Below, one piece after another: positions 17,037-25,899 of a stretch of 64,000 nt of DNA. The stretch's first letter is position 1; each line of letters starts with the position of its first letter. The stretch comes from Chitinophaga sp. H8 (lineage in GTDB: Bacteria; Bacteroidota; Bacteroidia; Chitinophagales; Chitinophagaceae), in NCBI RefSeq assembly GCF_040567655.1, contig NZ_JBEXAC010000001.1, positions 3,038,001-3,102,000 of the forward strand, given 5' to 3'. The position numbers were made by a program, and so were the translations under genes. Below the pieces are notes generated by a model. It did not search any database. It had not been told where the DNA came from and saw only the letters and a program-made list of their open reading frames with translations.

Positions 17037-18124
17037 ACTACTTTCATTATCATACTTTCCATGGTAAGCCCGGGGCCAAAAGCGGCCCCAAAAACCGGTG
17101 CGCCCTTGTAAGATAAAAGGGTATCCCACATTTCCCGCAACACAAACAGCAAGGTGGCAGAAGACATATTACCATACTGCTTCAGTACCTGGTAAGAGGC
17201 GGCCATATCCTCCCTGGAAAGTGAAAGGCAATGCCCGAGTGCTTCCAGTATGCGGGTACCACCAGGATGTATGCACCAGAACAATATTTCTGCTTTCGAC
17301 AACCCCGCCTGCTGCAATGCCCGTAGGTGCAGGGGGCCAAAATCTTCCCGGATCAGTTCAGGTACATACCCGGAAAGCGTCATATTAAACCCATGTGTGC
17401 CTAGTTCCCAGCTCATGGCCTGCCTGGCACTTCTTAACACCTCTGCATAAAAGCTATGCAATTGTAATCCCGGCAGGTTATGATGATCTCCGGTAATCAA
17501 TACGGCAGCAGCACCATCTCCAAATAACAAGGGTGCCATCACCGCATCCGGTGTATAATCCTTTTGAAAATGAAGTGTGCACAGTTCTGTACAGACCAGT
17601 AACACATTGGCATCGGGATGTGCAGCTACAATAGCGGCCGCCTGCTTTAAACCATGTACGGCGGCATAACAACCCATAAAATTCACTGCACTCCGGTCGA
17701 TGGCAGGATTCAGGTCCATCAGGTCCATCAGCTGCATTTCCAGGCCGGGGGCACTCAAACCGGTGCAGGTTACCGTGATCAGGTGTGTCACCGCTTCTTT
17801 GGGTAAATAACCTTCCAGGCATTTATTGGCTGCCTCCTTAGACAATACAGGCGCCGCTTGCCGGAAGAGCTGCATTCTTTGCTCAATTCCGGGAAAGGGT
17901 TCCAGGTTATCCGTTTTGGGATAGAATGTCCAGTTATCCATAGGAAGCGTATAATCAGGTATCACGGAATAACGGGTATCTATGCCGCTATGCCGGTACA
18001 GGTACCTTAATACCCGTTTTTCTTCCTCATTGATACCATAAGCCTGTTCCATGAACTGCAGGATCTGTTGCTGCTCATGTTTATGGGAAGGCACTGCTGT
18101 TGCTATAGATATGATTTTAGCCAA
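17033..18124 (-). CDS. Type III polyketide synthase (chalcone/stilbene synthase superfamily)
   Basis: Homodimeric ketosynthase of 363 residues, the usual length, that extends an acyl starter with malonyl-CoA to form a pyrone, resorcinol or related ring. The complete catalytic triad is visible: Cys152 in NFMGCYAAVHGLK, His286 in WCIHPGGT, Asn319 in QYGNMSSAT; the GFGPG-loop equivalent is AAFGPGLT near the C-terminus. The N-terminal MAKIISIATAVPSHK matches bacterial alkylpyrone/alkylresorcinol synthases (BpsA, ArsB/C, SrsA group). The 5-prime end overlaps ubiA by 8 bp and the 3-prime end overlaps the methyltransferase by 4 bp. Starter unit and ring type cannot be told from sequence. Confidence 0.95.
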   Translation of the reverse strand: MAKIISIATAVPSHKHEQQQILQFMEQAYGINEEEKRVLRYLYRHSGIDTRYSVIPDYTLPMDNWTFYPKTDNLEPFPGIEQRMQLFRQAAPVLSKEAANKCLEGYLPKEAVTHLITVTCTGLSAPGLEMQLMDLMDLNPAIDRSAVNFMGCYAAVHGLKQAAAIVAAHPDANVLLVCTELCTLHFQKDYTPDAVMAPLLFGDGAAAVLITGDHHNLPGLQLHSFYAEVLRSARQAMSWELGTHGFNMTLSGYVPELIREDFGPLHLRALQQAGLSKAEILFWCIHPGGTRILEALGHCLSLSREDMAASYQVLKQYGNMSSATLLFVLREMWDTLLSYKGAPVFGAAFGPGLTMESMIMKVV

Positions 18125-18977
18125 AATGTTTGTATATAATTACTGAAATAAATGCCATATTGGTACAGGTAGCTGCTACCCAGTTCATCCGCATGGTACG
18201 CTGAAAATCAGCGGCACTTTTATCCTGCCAGCACTGCCATGCCCATCTCAGAAACAACACGATCACCGGCAGATACCATACCTGCAAAATAATAAAATAC
18301 CCGAAGTGCCCTGCATGATGAAGATAAATGGCCAGCAGTGCAAATGCTGCCAGATACAAACTGCCACAATACAGAAAAGTACCTCTTACCCCCAGCCGGT
18401 AACTGATCGTGGTAACGCCATCTTTCCGGTCCTGATCATGCTGGTAGATCTGTGTGATGGGGTAAAAAGCGCCTATCAGCAAGGTGCTGATCACCAATCC
18501 CTGCCAGGGTACAGCCTCCCCCGTTTTGCTTACATTCACATAGACCATATAAAAAACAAGTGCGCCCTGGTTCAATACCACCGTCAGGTAACCGGTCAGG
18601 GGATACTGCTTTAGCCGTACACCCCGGTAGCTGTAAAGCCGGGAAAAAATAATATAAATAACATAGCATAAGGCAAAGTTCATGCTAATGGTCAATGCCA
18701 GTACTGCTCCGGCGATATCCATAAGGCCACTTACCACATATAGCTCCCTGGTAGGCGCCATGGGGTCTTTTACGCCGCCAATACTGCCTTCGTCACGGTC
18801 CATATAGCTGTTGTACCCATTACTGGCAGGATACAGCAACAGGTGTATGAGAATAAAACTCCCCAAAGCATACCACCAGTTCACCTGGCCGGCCATGGAT
18901 AATGCAAAAAGATAAACAGGTAATAACAGCCAGGAAAAAGGGAACCTTAACAGTTGTATGGTGGATGCTTTTAACAA
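18117..18977 (-). CDS. UbiA-family prenyltransferase
   Basis: Integral membrane prenyltransferase (286 residues, about nine helices) that would attach an isoprenoid diphosphate to an acceptor. Both aspartate-rich motifs are present: N-G-Y-N-S-Y-M-D-R-D (53-62) and D-Q-D-R-K-D (181-186) in the IYQHDQDRKDGVTTISYRLG segment. Its 8-bp overlap with the type III PKS gene strongly suggests that the polyketide is the acceptor, giving a prenylated phenolic or quinone-like lipid. UbiA homologues also serve menaquinone and haem biosynthesis, but the context argues against a housekeeping role. Full length. Confidence 0.9.
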   Translation of the reverse strand: MLKASTIQLLRFPFSWLLLPVYLFALSMAGQVNWWYALGSFILIHLLLYPASNGYNSYMDRDEGSIGGVKDPMAPTRELYVVSGLMDIAGAVLALTISMNFALCYVIYIIFSRLYSYRGVRLKQYPLTGYLTVVLNQGALVFYMVYVNVSKTGEAVPWQGLVISTLLIGAFYPITQIYQHDQDRKDGVTTISYRLGVRGTFLYCGSLYLAAFALLAIYLHHAGHFGYFIILQVWYLPVIVLFLRWAWQCWQDKSAADFQRTMRMNWVAATCTNMAFISVIIYKHFG

Positions 18978-19088
18978 TACCGGGAATATTTAATTTGAAA
19001 AATACATGTCCACTTGCAGGCACTTATACAGTACGGCAGGCATAGGCAGATAGTGGTATCAATACGGCCCTTCTCTCATAATGGTTGC

Positions 19089-19640
19089 TTATTGCTTTCT
19101 GGCAGTTACTTCCAGCATAACGGTCAGCTGGTCCTCTATCGCATTATCGGTGCCTACATTAAAGTCAAGCCGTTTTATCTGAAAGGTACCTTTAAAAAGA
19201 TAACCACCATTGACAGGTGTAGCTGTAAAAGGGAAAGAAATATTTTTAGTAATGCCCCTGATGGTCAAAGCGGCAGATAAATGGTAGACACCTTTTTTAT
19301 CTGTAGCAGTAACACTATTGCTGCGTAAATGGATGACAGGGTATTGCTCCGCGTTAAAGTATTTTTCTTTTTTCAGGTCCTTATCCCGCATATTAATGCC
19401 GGTACTGATCGTATTCACGGCTACGGATACATCAAACAATGCTGCTTTGGGTTCTTCCGGGTTAAACCGGATCGTCCCTTTAAGCCCTTTTAAATAACCA
19501 TTGACGGTGGTGGTAAATACCAGGTGATTGACAATTCTAAACTGAACGGAGGAACCTTCATCCACCGGTATATACTGTTGAGCCAGCAGCCGGCTGAATG
19601 GTGACAGTAAAATGCTTATCCATAAGATTGCTCGCAACAT
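19089..19640 (-). CDS. YceI-family periplasmic lipid-binding protein
   Basis: Small lipocalin-like protein; family members bind long polyisoprenoids in a barrel. It has a signal peptide (ILWISILLSPFSRLLAQ), the N-terminal YIPVDEGSSVQFRIVN, the central MRDKDLKKEKYFNAEQYPVIHLRS and the C-terminal LTIRGITKNISFPF and FQIKRLDFNVG segments typical of YceI. It lies 111 bp upstream of ubiA on the same strand and may be the first gene of the operon; a polyisoprenoid-binding protein next to a prenyltransferase is a suggestive pairing. I prefer ATG 19640; an in-frame GTG at 19664 is possible. Confidence 0.9.
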   Translation of the reverse strand: MLRAILWISILLSPFSRLLAQQYIPVDEGSSVQFRIVNHLVFTTTVNGYLKGLKGTIRFNPEEPKAALFDVSVAVNTISTGINMRDKDLKKEKYFNAEQYPVIHLRSNSVTATDKKGVYHLSAALTIRGITKNISFPFTATPVNGGYLFKGTFQIKRLDFNVGTDNAIEDQLTVMLEVTARKQ

Positions 19641-19672
19641 AACATGACGCACGTAGGGTGCCACCTAAAGGT

Positions 19673-19805
19673 AAGCTTTTAGCTGTTAGCTTTTAGCTAT
19701 TAGCTGCTTATGTTATGTTAAAGCTATTAGCCTTTAGCTAAAATGGTCTGCAACAAACCACAGGAAGCTAAAGGCTAAGTGCTAACAGCTAATAGCTAAA
19801 AAAAG
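19673..19805. repeat. Inverted heptamer-array element, copy C
   Basis: The left arm 19674-19708 is five units AGCTTTT, AGCTGTT, AGCTTTT, AGCTATT, AGCTGCT. A short middle block at 19722-19740 has units in both orientations (AGCTATT, AGCCTTT, AGCTAAA). The right arm 19765-19805 has units AGCTAAA, GGCTAAG, TGCTAAC, AGCTAAT, AGCTAAA. The right end abuts the aldehyde dehydrogenase stop codon. It separates the ethanolamine-type operon from yceI, so it could act as its terminator. Confidence 0.9.
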
Positions 19806-21176
19806 CTATCCCCTCAAATGCCATGCCTTCGGTCTTGTAAAAGCGCGGATACCCTGGTGGGAAAGTGTGGCGCCTATGCCGGAGTGTTTCCTGCCGCTCC
19901 AGGGAACGGCGGCGCTTACACGATCGCAGCAGTTCCAGTAACCAGTGCCGGCATCTATCTGCGATAACATCGCAGTAGCCCTGTCCCGGCTGGCGGAAAA
20001 TACACCTGCGGTAAGCCCATACTCCGTATCCTGCATTTGTTTTAAAGCCTCTGCGTCGCTGCTTACTTTCATAATACCAATAACAGGCCCAAAACTTTCT
20101 TCCCGCATCAAACGCATATCAGGTGTTACACCTGTAATAACAGTAGGTTCAAAATAATAGCCTTCCCCCGGTACTCTTTTTCCACCGGTAAGCAAGGTAG
20201 CACCTTTGTCCAGTGCGTCCTGCACCTGTTTTTCCAGTTCTTCCAGCTGTTCCTTCCGGGTCACAGGCCCCAGGTATACGCCCGCCTCGGATGGGCTACC
20301 CATCTTCCAGGACTGCACCTCTTTCACAAACTCGGCGATATACGCATAATAAACCCCCTCCTGTACATAGATCCTTTCTACCGCACAACAGCTCTGGCCA
20401 TTGTTGTAAAAAGCACCGTCTGCCGTTCCGGCGGCTACCGCTTTTACATCCGCAATATCATCTGCAATGTATATAGGGTCCTTACCTCCCAGCTCCAGCT
20501 GGCAGGGTACCATTTTAGCAGCTACCCTTTCATAGATATGTTTGCCGGTTTTATACGAGCCGGTAAAGAAATACCCATCAAATCCCAGATCCAGCAGTAT
20601 TTCGCCGGTTTCCTTCCTGCCAACAGCTACCTGGAATACCCCTTCCGGCACCCCTGCCTGCTTCAGCAGCTTTTCTATATGCAGGCCCGTCAGCGTAGTA
20701 TATTCAGACGGTTTGTACATTACTGCATTCCCCGCCATCAATGCCGGTACAAATACGTTAACTCCTACCAGGTAAGGATAGTTCCAGGCAGAAATATTAC
20801 AGATCACACCTAAAGGCTCGTAGGTTATTTTCTCCTGCATACCGGCACCATCACTCATCATCTCTTCCGCCAGGTATTTTGCAGCATTTTCCAGCAACCA
20901 CTTGATACGGGTACGGGCTCCATTTATTTCATTCACCGCCTGTTGCAGGGGCTTGCCCATTTCTGCCGTCAGGGTGGCGGCCAGCGTATTTTTTTCACTT
21001 TCCAGTAGTTCACTGAACTGCCGGAGGATGTCTACCCGCTGTGTCAGGGGTAATGCTGCCCAGGCTGGCTGCGCGGCTTTTAATACTGCCAGCTTCGCAT
21101 CCAGACCTGCTTTTCCATCTTCAGCTACCGTTTGGATGACTGTCCCGGTAGCAGGATTTATGATTTCCATCGTCAA
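19806..21176 (-). CDS. NAD(P)-dependent aldehyde dehydrogenase
   Basis: Oxidises an aldehyde to the acid; in this context probably gamma-glutamyl-aminoacetaldehyde to gamma-glutamylglycine. The 456 residues have all ALDH landmarks: WNYP oxyanion Asn132, KPSE at 155-158, the FTGSYKTG nucleotide loop (204-211), catalytic Glu228 in LELGGKDP, and catalytic Cys263 in NNGQSCC. EESFGPV and the C-terminal KHSGIGATLSHQGIRAFTRPK are also standard. Slightly short compared with the usual 475-500. Last gene of a five-gene operon, 9 bp after the gamma-glutamyl hydrolase gene; the family alone would not reveal the substrate. Confidence 0.92.
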   Translation of the reverse strand: MTMEIINPATGTVIQTVAEDGKAGLDAKLAVLKAAQPAWAALPLTQRVDILRQFSELLESEKNTLAATLTAEMGKPLQQAVNEINGARTRIKWLLENAAKYLAEEMMSDGAGMQEKITYEPLGVICNISAWNYPYLVGVNVFVPALMAGNAVMYKPSEYTTLTGLHIEKLLKQAGVPEGVFQVAVGRKETGEILLDLGFDGYFFTGSYKTGKHIYERVAAKMVPCQLELGGKDPIYIADDIADVKAVAAGTADGAFYNNGQSCCAVERIYVQEGVYYAYIAEFVKEVQSWKMGSPSEAGVYLGPVTRKEQLEELEKQVQDALDKGATLLTGGKRVPGEGYYFEPTVITGVTPDMRLMREESFGPVIGIMKVSSDAEALKQMQDTEYGLTAGVFSASRDRATAMLSQIDAGTGYWNCCDRVSAAVPWSGRKHSGIGATLSHQGIRAFTRPKAWHLRG

Positions 21177-21185
21177 TGTTTTATG

Positions 21186-21890
21186 TTATAATTGCTTTAA
21201 GGCTTTTAAGAAGGCGGTACCCAGGTGTTTCCGGAACGGGTTTTCCGGCTTGTTGATCCTTTCCGGATGCCATTGTACCAATCCCAGAAAAGGTGCTCCT
21301 GCAGCATGTATCCGTTCAAGGCCTTCTACTACCCCATCAGGCGATAAGGCATTTACCACCAGGCCCTTACCTATGCTATCGGCACTTTGGTGATGATTGC
21401 TGTTGATATCTCCCCCCACAGTATTTGCTAATAGGCTGCATAACCAGGAGTCAGGATCTATGGATACGGGGTGATAGCGGTCTGCCCCATCTGTCAGCTT
21501 GCCATGATTAAAGCGCCCCCAGGTGGGAATGTCCGGGATAAGGGTACCGCCGAAAAAAACATTGGCCAGTTGCAAACCCCGGCAGATACCTAATACCGGT
21601 ACCTGCTGGTCCTGAGTATATTGCAATAGCGCCAGCTCAAATTCATCCCGCTTTTCGTTGATATCGTCCGGGTAGCAGTAAGGAAGATATTCCGGTTTGT
21701 TATAAAACCGCGGATGTACATCTTCTCCGCCGGTAAATACAATACCACTGCACTGCTTTACGGCATCTTTGTTACCTTCGTCCGCGCCTAATTTTATGAT
21801 CTTACAGGAAGGAGCAAAAGACTGCACCCAGTTATGGTAGATCTGGTATTTGCTGCAATCTGTTACACCTATTACTAATTGTTCCGCCAC
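21186..21890 (-). CDS. Gamma-glutamyl hydrolase, class I glutamine amidotransferase fold (PuuD-like)
   Basis: Hydrolyses a gamma-glutamyl amide to free glutamate plus an amine or amino acid, here most likely gamma-glutamylglycine to glutamate and glycine. The 234 residues show the triad Cys103 (GICRGLQ), His208 and Glu210 (VQWHPE), and the FTGGEDVHPRFY segment of the PuuD/peptidase C26 family. NHHQSADSIGKGL is typical too. In the puu pathway of Escherichia coli this enzyme releases GABA; the neighbouring alcohol dehydrogenase makes another substrate more likely here. Confidence 0.9.
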   Translation of the reverse strand: MAEQLVIGVTDCSKYQIYHNWVQSFAPSCKIIKLGADEGNKDAVKQCSGIVFTGGEDVHPRFYNKPEYLPYCYPDDINEKRDEFELALLQYTQDQQVPVLGICRGLQLANVFFGGTLIPDIPTWGRFNHGKLTDGADRYHPVSIDPDSWLCSLLANTVGGDINSNHHQSADSIGKGLVVNALSPDGVVEGLERIHAAGAPFLGLVQWHPERINKPENPFRKHLGTAFLKALKQL

Positions 21891-21922
21891 GGGAATAAAT
21901 TTTATTACGAAAGATACTTGCT

Positions 21923-23071
21923 TTACAGCGCTTTCAGGTATAACTGTTTAAAATCTTCCCTGCTTACCGGTTTCGGATTATTAGGATGTGCAAAGTCGGC
22001 AATAGCCAGATCTGATAAGGTGTCAATATGTGTTTCTTTTACGCCGATATCCCGCAGTTTTGCAGGAATATGAATGCTGGCATTCAACTCAAACAGGTAT
22101 TGTACCACAGCACTGCCGGTTTCTTCCCGTAGTTCCAGTGTGCGGGCAATACGCCTGAACTTGTCTTCAAATCCTGCGATATTAAATTCCATTCCATAGG
22201 GAATGTTGACCGCATTGGCCAGTCCGTGATGGGTATCCAGCAGGGACGACAAGGGATGTGCCAGGGAATGCACTACCCCCAACCCCTTCTGAAAAGCAAT
22301 TGCTCCCATCATGGAAGCCATCAGCATATTGCTCCGCGATTCCAGGTCGGGCTGCAATACCGCTTTTTGCAGGGAGTTCTTAATCAGATAGATACCTTCC
22401 AGTGCAATACCTTCACAAAGCGGATGTGGATTTTTGGCAATGAATGCCTCCATGTTATGCGTTAAAGCATCCATGCCTGTAGCTGCGGTAATAGCAGCAG
22501 GCAGGTCCATAGTAAGCAGAGGATCTGCAAATACGATCTTCACCATCAGCTTGGGAGAGAACAGTATTTTCTTCTGATGGGTGTCATCGTCTGCAATGAT
22601 GGCACTGCGTCCTACCTCACTACCGGTTCCTGCGGTAGTAGGTATCGCTACAAAATGCGGTACATCATTGGTCACATATACATCCCCTCCTACCAGGTCG
22701 TCATATTTAAAAAGGTCTTCCCGGTGATTTACCCGCAGTACAATTGCCCGGGCAATATCGATGGCAGCACCGCCGCCAATGCCAATGATACAATCCCGGT
22801 TAGTATGGTCCCATACTTCTGTACCTTTATATACATCCGATTTCACCGGGTTTTTATGTGTATCTGAAAACACCTCCGCATGGATCTGCTGTTGATTGAG
22901 GTCGTTCACAATGGCTTTAAAGAAAGGCAGTCCCGCAATGGTAGGATCTGTTACCAGCAAAGGATGTTTTAAGTTATTGGCTTTCAGGTAGGCAGGCAGT
23001 TCCTTTACCACCCCAGCCCCAAAACGTATGGTAGTGGGGAAATTATACTGGTATATTTTATCTCCGAACAT
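21923..23071 (-). CDS. Iron-containing alcohol dehydrogenase
   Basis: Group III NAD(P)-dependent alcohol dehydrogenase, 382 residues, the normal length. Visible: GGGAAIDIARAIVL nucleotide-binding segment (about 98-111), PTTAGTGSEVGRSAII, the metal-binding GMDALTHNMEAF and GVVHSLAHPLSSLLDTHHG segments with several His ligands. In this operon it replaces the amine oxidase (PuuB) of the putrescine pathway, so a hydroxyl group rather than a second amine is oxidised: gamma-glutamylethanolamide to its aldehyde is the natural reading. Spaced 32 bp and 21 bp from its neighbours. Confidence 0.92.
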   Translation of the reverse strand: MFGDKIYQYNFPTTIRFGAGVVKELPAYLKANNLKHPLLVTDPTIAGLPFFKAIVNDLNQQQIHAEVFSDTHKNPVKSDVYKGTEVWDHTNRDCIIGIGGGAAIDIARAIVLRVNHREDLFKYDDLVGGDVYVTNDVPHFVAIPTTAGTGSEVGRSAIIADDDTHQKKILFSPKLMVKIVFADPLLTMDLPAAITAATGMDALTHNMEAFIAKNPHPLCEGIALEGIYLIKNSLQKAVLQPDLESRSNMLMASMMGAIAFQKGLGVVHSLAHPLSSLLDTHHGLANAVNIPYGMEFNIAGFEDKFRRIARTLELREETGSAVVQYLFELNASIHIPAKLRDIGVKETHIDTLSDLAIADFAHPNNPKPVSREDFKQLYLKAL

Positions 23072-23092
23072 ATGGTAGTTTTTAACGTCGTT

Positions 23093-24451
23093 CTAAATGA
23101 TCTCAAAATATCTTTTCAGTTCCCAGTCGGTGACTGCTTTTGCGTATTGTTTCCATTCCCATTCCCGGGTAAGGGCAAAATGTTCTACAAAAGTATCACC
23201 AAATAATTCTTTGGCCACCGGAGAATTTTTCATCTGGCGGGTAGCTTCATCCAGGTTACGGGGCAGGGTGCCATAGGAATAATCCCTATAGCCGTTGCCG
23301 GTAGTGGCCGGCTGCTCCAGTTTCAGCTGATGACGGATACCATACAGACCCGATGCCAGGCAGGCAGCCATCGCCAGGTAAGGGTTGGTATCAGCACCGA
23401 TCACCCTGGTTTCCAGGCGGGTGGATTTTTTACCACCGGCCAGCACCCGCAGGGCTACCGTACGGTTGTCTATCCCCCAGGTGAGGGTAGTAGGTGCCCA
23501 GGCTCCTTCTACCAGTCTTTTATAACTATTGATTACCGGGGCATACATGGGCAGGATATGTGGCAGGCAATACAGCTGTCCGGCTACATACTGCTGCATC
23601 ACTTCACTCATGTACTGCGGATGTTTCGCATCATAAAATACATTTTCATTACCGGCACTATCCCACAGGCTCTGGTGTACATGCCCCCCGCAACCCGGGA
23701 GCGACTCATTCCACTTGGCCATAAAAGTAGCCATCACCCCATGCCGGTAAGCAATTTCCTTAACCGCGGTTTTAAACAGCACCGCCCTGTCGGCTGCCAT
23801 CAGGATATCCGTATGTACAATAGCGGCCTCATATACGCCGGGGCCTGTTTCAGTGTGCAGCCCTTCCAGCGGCACATCAAAACGTTTTAAGAGGTCAAAC
23901 AGGTCCGTCATAAAATCTCCCTTCAGGGTGGACCGTAAAATGGAATATCCGAACATGCCCGGTGTAAGTGCGGTCATGTTCTTAAAATCTTTTGCGTGAA
24001 TGCTGTCCGGTGTTTCTGCAAAGTTGAACCACTCAAACTCCTGCGCAAAGCAGGGTTTATACCCCAGCTGCTCACTATCCCGCAATACTTTTTGCAATAA
24101 CTGACGCGGGCATACTGCTGCGGGGGCTTCCTGCGGGTCTACAAATTCACCCAGGAAAAATGGCACGTCATTTTCCCAGGGTATTTTGCGGAAAGTGCGC
24201 AGGTCCAGTTTCACGCCTGCATCCGGGTATCCCGAATGCCAGCCGGTAAATTTTACATTGTCATAAGCGGCATCATTCATATCCCATCCAAATACCACAT
24301 CACAGAAACCCATTTTACCTTCGGTGATAGACAGGAATTTGTCTACCGCAATATATTTACCTCTTAACACACCATCCAGGTCTGTCACGGCTACTTTTAC
24401 TTTTCCGGAAGGATGTTGTTTAACGTAGTTAAGTATTTCCTCAGTTGTCAT
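23093..24451 (-). CDS. Glutamine-synthetase-family gamma-glutamyl-amide ligase (PuuA/GlnA4-like)
   Basis: ATP-dependent ligase of the glutamine synthetase fold (452 residues), predicted to join glutamate to an amine, giving a gamma-glutamyl amide. The catalytic landmarks are AQEFEWF (metal Glu), LHTETGPGVYEAAI, KWNESLPGCGGHVHQSLW, NSYKRLVEGAWAP, DNRTVALRV and RLETRVIGADTNPYLAMAA; the last is the PuuA-type variant of the glutamate-binding region. The N-terminal TDLDGVLRGK replaces the housekeeping DxxG segment. The adenylylation-site region of GlnA is not evident. It overlaps the permease gene by 4 bp (ATGA), tying the amine substrate to that transporter. Streptomyces GlnA4 is the functional precedent for ethanolamine. 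Confidence 0.9.
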   Translation of the reverse strand: MTTEEILNYVKQHPSGKVKVAVTDLDGVLRGKYIAVDKFLSITEGKMGFCDVVFGWDMNDAAYDNVKFTGWHSGYPDAGVKLDLRTFRKIPWENDVPFFLGEFVDPQEAPAAVCPRQLLQKVLRDSEQLGYKPCFAQEFEWFNFAETPDSIHAKDFKNMTALTPGMFGYSILRSTLKGDFMTDLFDLLKRFDVPLEGLHTETGPGVYEAAIVHTDILMAADRAVLFKTAVKEIAYRHGVMATFMAKWNESLPGCGGHVHQSLWDSAGNENVFYDAKHPQYMSEVMQQYVAGQLYCLPHILPMYAPVINSYKRLVEGAWAPTTLTWGIDNRTVALRVLAGGKKSTRLETRVIGADTNPYLAMAACLASGLYGIRHQLKLEQPATTGNGYRDYSYGTLPRNLDEATRQMKNSPVAKELFGDTFVEHFALTREWEWKQYAKAVTDWELKRYFEII

Positions 24452-25764
24452 ACAACGGTTTTAGCTTTAAAGATTTTGAATAAGCAATAGGAAAGCGCCA
24501 GGATGCCAATGTAAATGAGCCCTAATTTAAGGTTATATACAAACATAGCCAGCAGGGATACCGTAGCGATCACCAGTACTACAATTGGAAATAACGGATA
24601 AAAAGGTACCCGGAAAGGGCGGTTCATATCCGGTTGTTTACGCCGTAATATGATCAGGGATATCATAGATATTACATACAGGGTCAATGCGCCGAAAACA
24701 GATAACGTAATAATTTCGGAAGTGCGGCCGGAAAGCAACGCCAATACTCCGATGACCATATTACCGATCAGGGCGTTGGCAGGGGTCTGAAACCGGGGAG
24801 AGATCTTTCCGAAGATGCCGGGCAGGTTCTTTACCTTACCCATTTCATAGGTAGAACGGCCTGCCGCCAGGATCAACCCGTGGAAAGAAGCTACCAGCCC
24901 AAATAATCCTACTGTGATCAGCAGGTGATACATCACATGGTTATCCCCTGTGATCCTGGCCAATGCCAAAGGCAAGGGCGAATCAGAGGTTTCTCCGCTT
25001 ACTCCATTTTTATATACGATGGCTTCCCATCCTCCCACGCCTACCGAAAAGGTAAACACCAGCACACAGAGGATCACAAGGGTAAAAATAGCGGAGCCAA
25101 AACCTTTGAGGATATCGCGCTGGGGATTTTTCGTTTCTTCGGCCACGTTGGCCACCCCTTCAATACCCAGGAAAAACCAGATGGCAAACGGAATGGCGGC
25201 AAACATCCCCTGCCAGCCATTAGGCAGAGCATTCTGGGTCAGGTTGGGTGCATGAAAATGCGGGGCCGTAATCCCTGCAAATAAAAGCAGTTCGCCCACT
25301 GCCAGCACGGTTACAATGATCTCGAAGGAAGCTGCCAGCTTCACCCCTAATACATTCAGTAACGTAAAAATAAAATAGGCCACCATAGCACTGGCCAGGA
25401 TAGGGATGTCGGGATAAAATGCGTTGAAATAAGCCCCGATAGCAAAGGCAATGGCCGGAGGAGCAAAAATAAATTCCACTGTTTGTGCTATCCCGGAAAT
25501 AAATGCCAGCTCTTTGCCCAGGGCCTTGCCGGCATAATCAAATACCCCTCCTGCTTTGGGAATGGCGCAAGCCAGCTCTGCATAACTGAAAGAAAACATC
25601 ACATACATCACCATGATCACGATAGTAGCTACGGCCATGCCTAGTGTACCACCTTTTTCCAATCCGAGATTCCATCCAAAATACATTCCTGAAATAACAT
25701 ATCCCACCCCCAACGCCCACAATGCAAATGGCGTAAGTGTCTTTTTTAGACCGTTATTGTCCAT
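24448..25764 (-). CDS. APC-family amino acid/amine permease, ethanolamine-permease (Eat) type
   Basis: Twelve-helix APC transporter of 438 residues. The N-terminal TPFALWALGVGYVISGMYFGWNLGL, the ELACAIPKAGGVFDYAGKALG segment and IPFAIWFFLGIEGVANVAEETKNPQRD resemble ethanolamine permeases (TIGR00908-like) more than lysine or GABA permeases. RRKQPDMNRPFRVPFYPLFP near residue 360 is the usual APC loop. First gene of the operon, so it likely imports the operon substrate. Assignment to ethanolamine is from family resemblance plus the downstream enzymes; a general amine or amino acid remains possible. Confidence 0.87.
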   Translation of the reverse strand: MDNNGLKKTLTPFALWALGVGYVISGMYFGWNLGLEKGGTLGMAVATIVIMVMYVMFSFSYAELACAIPKAGGVFDYAGKALGKELAFISGIAQTVEFIFAPPAIAFAIGAYFNAFYPDIPILASAMVAYFIFTLLNVLGVKLAASFEIIVTVLAVGELLLFAGITAPHFHAPNLTQNALPNGWQGMFAAIPFAIWFFLGIEGVANVAEETKNPQRDILKGFGSAIFTLVILCVLVFTFSVGVGGWEAIVYKNGVSGETSDSPLPLALARITGDNHVMYHLLITVGLFGLVASFHGLILAAGRSTYEMGKVKNLPGIFGKISPRFQTPANALIGNMVIGVLALLSGRTSEIITLSVFGALTLYVISMISLIILRRKQPDMNRPFRVPFYPLFPIVVLVIATVSLLAMFVYNLKLGLIYIGILALSYCLFKIFKAKTVV

Positions 25765-25891
25765 AGGTAAAACTATAAATGAAGAAACATAAAAATCAGA
25801 CGTGCTGGTTGATCAGTAATATAAGAAAATAAATCAGATATTTTCTCCGCATGGTATACATGACGATAGCATCATTTGAATTACATCGGAT

Positions 25892-25899
25892 CAAAAATA
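25892..25899 (-). promoter_or_regulatory. Weak candidate -7 element for the permease operon
   Basis: The minus strand reads TATTTTTG, fitting TAnnTTTG, 127 bp before the permease start in the 231-bp gap 25765-25995. No -33 element lies at the expected distance. The rest of this gap contains a 64-codon open frame without recognisable features that I do not accept as a gene. Confidence 0.3.

Noticed and set aside
23330..23890. 186-codon plus-strand open frame
   Set aside because: Antisense to conserved catalytic segments of the glutamine-synthetase-family ligase; no independent evidence.
19806..25764. Classical putrescine (Puu) degradation operon
   Set aside because: The amine oxidase PuuB, the transaminase PuuE and regulator PuuR are missing, and an Fe-alcohol dehydrogenase and ethanolamine-type permease are present instead.
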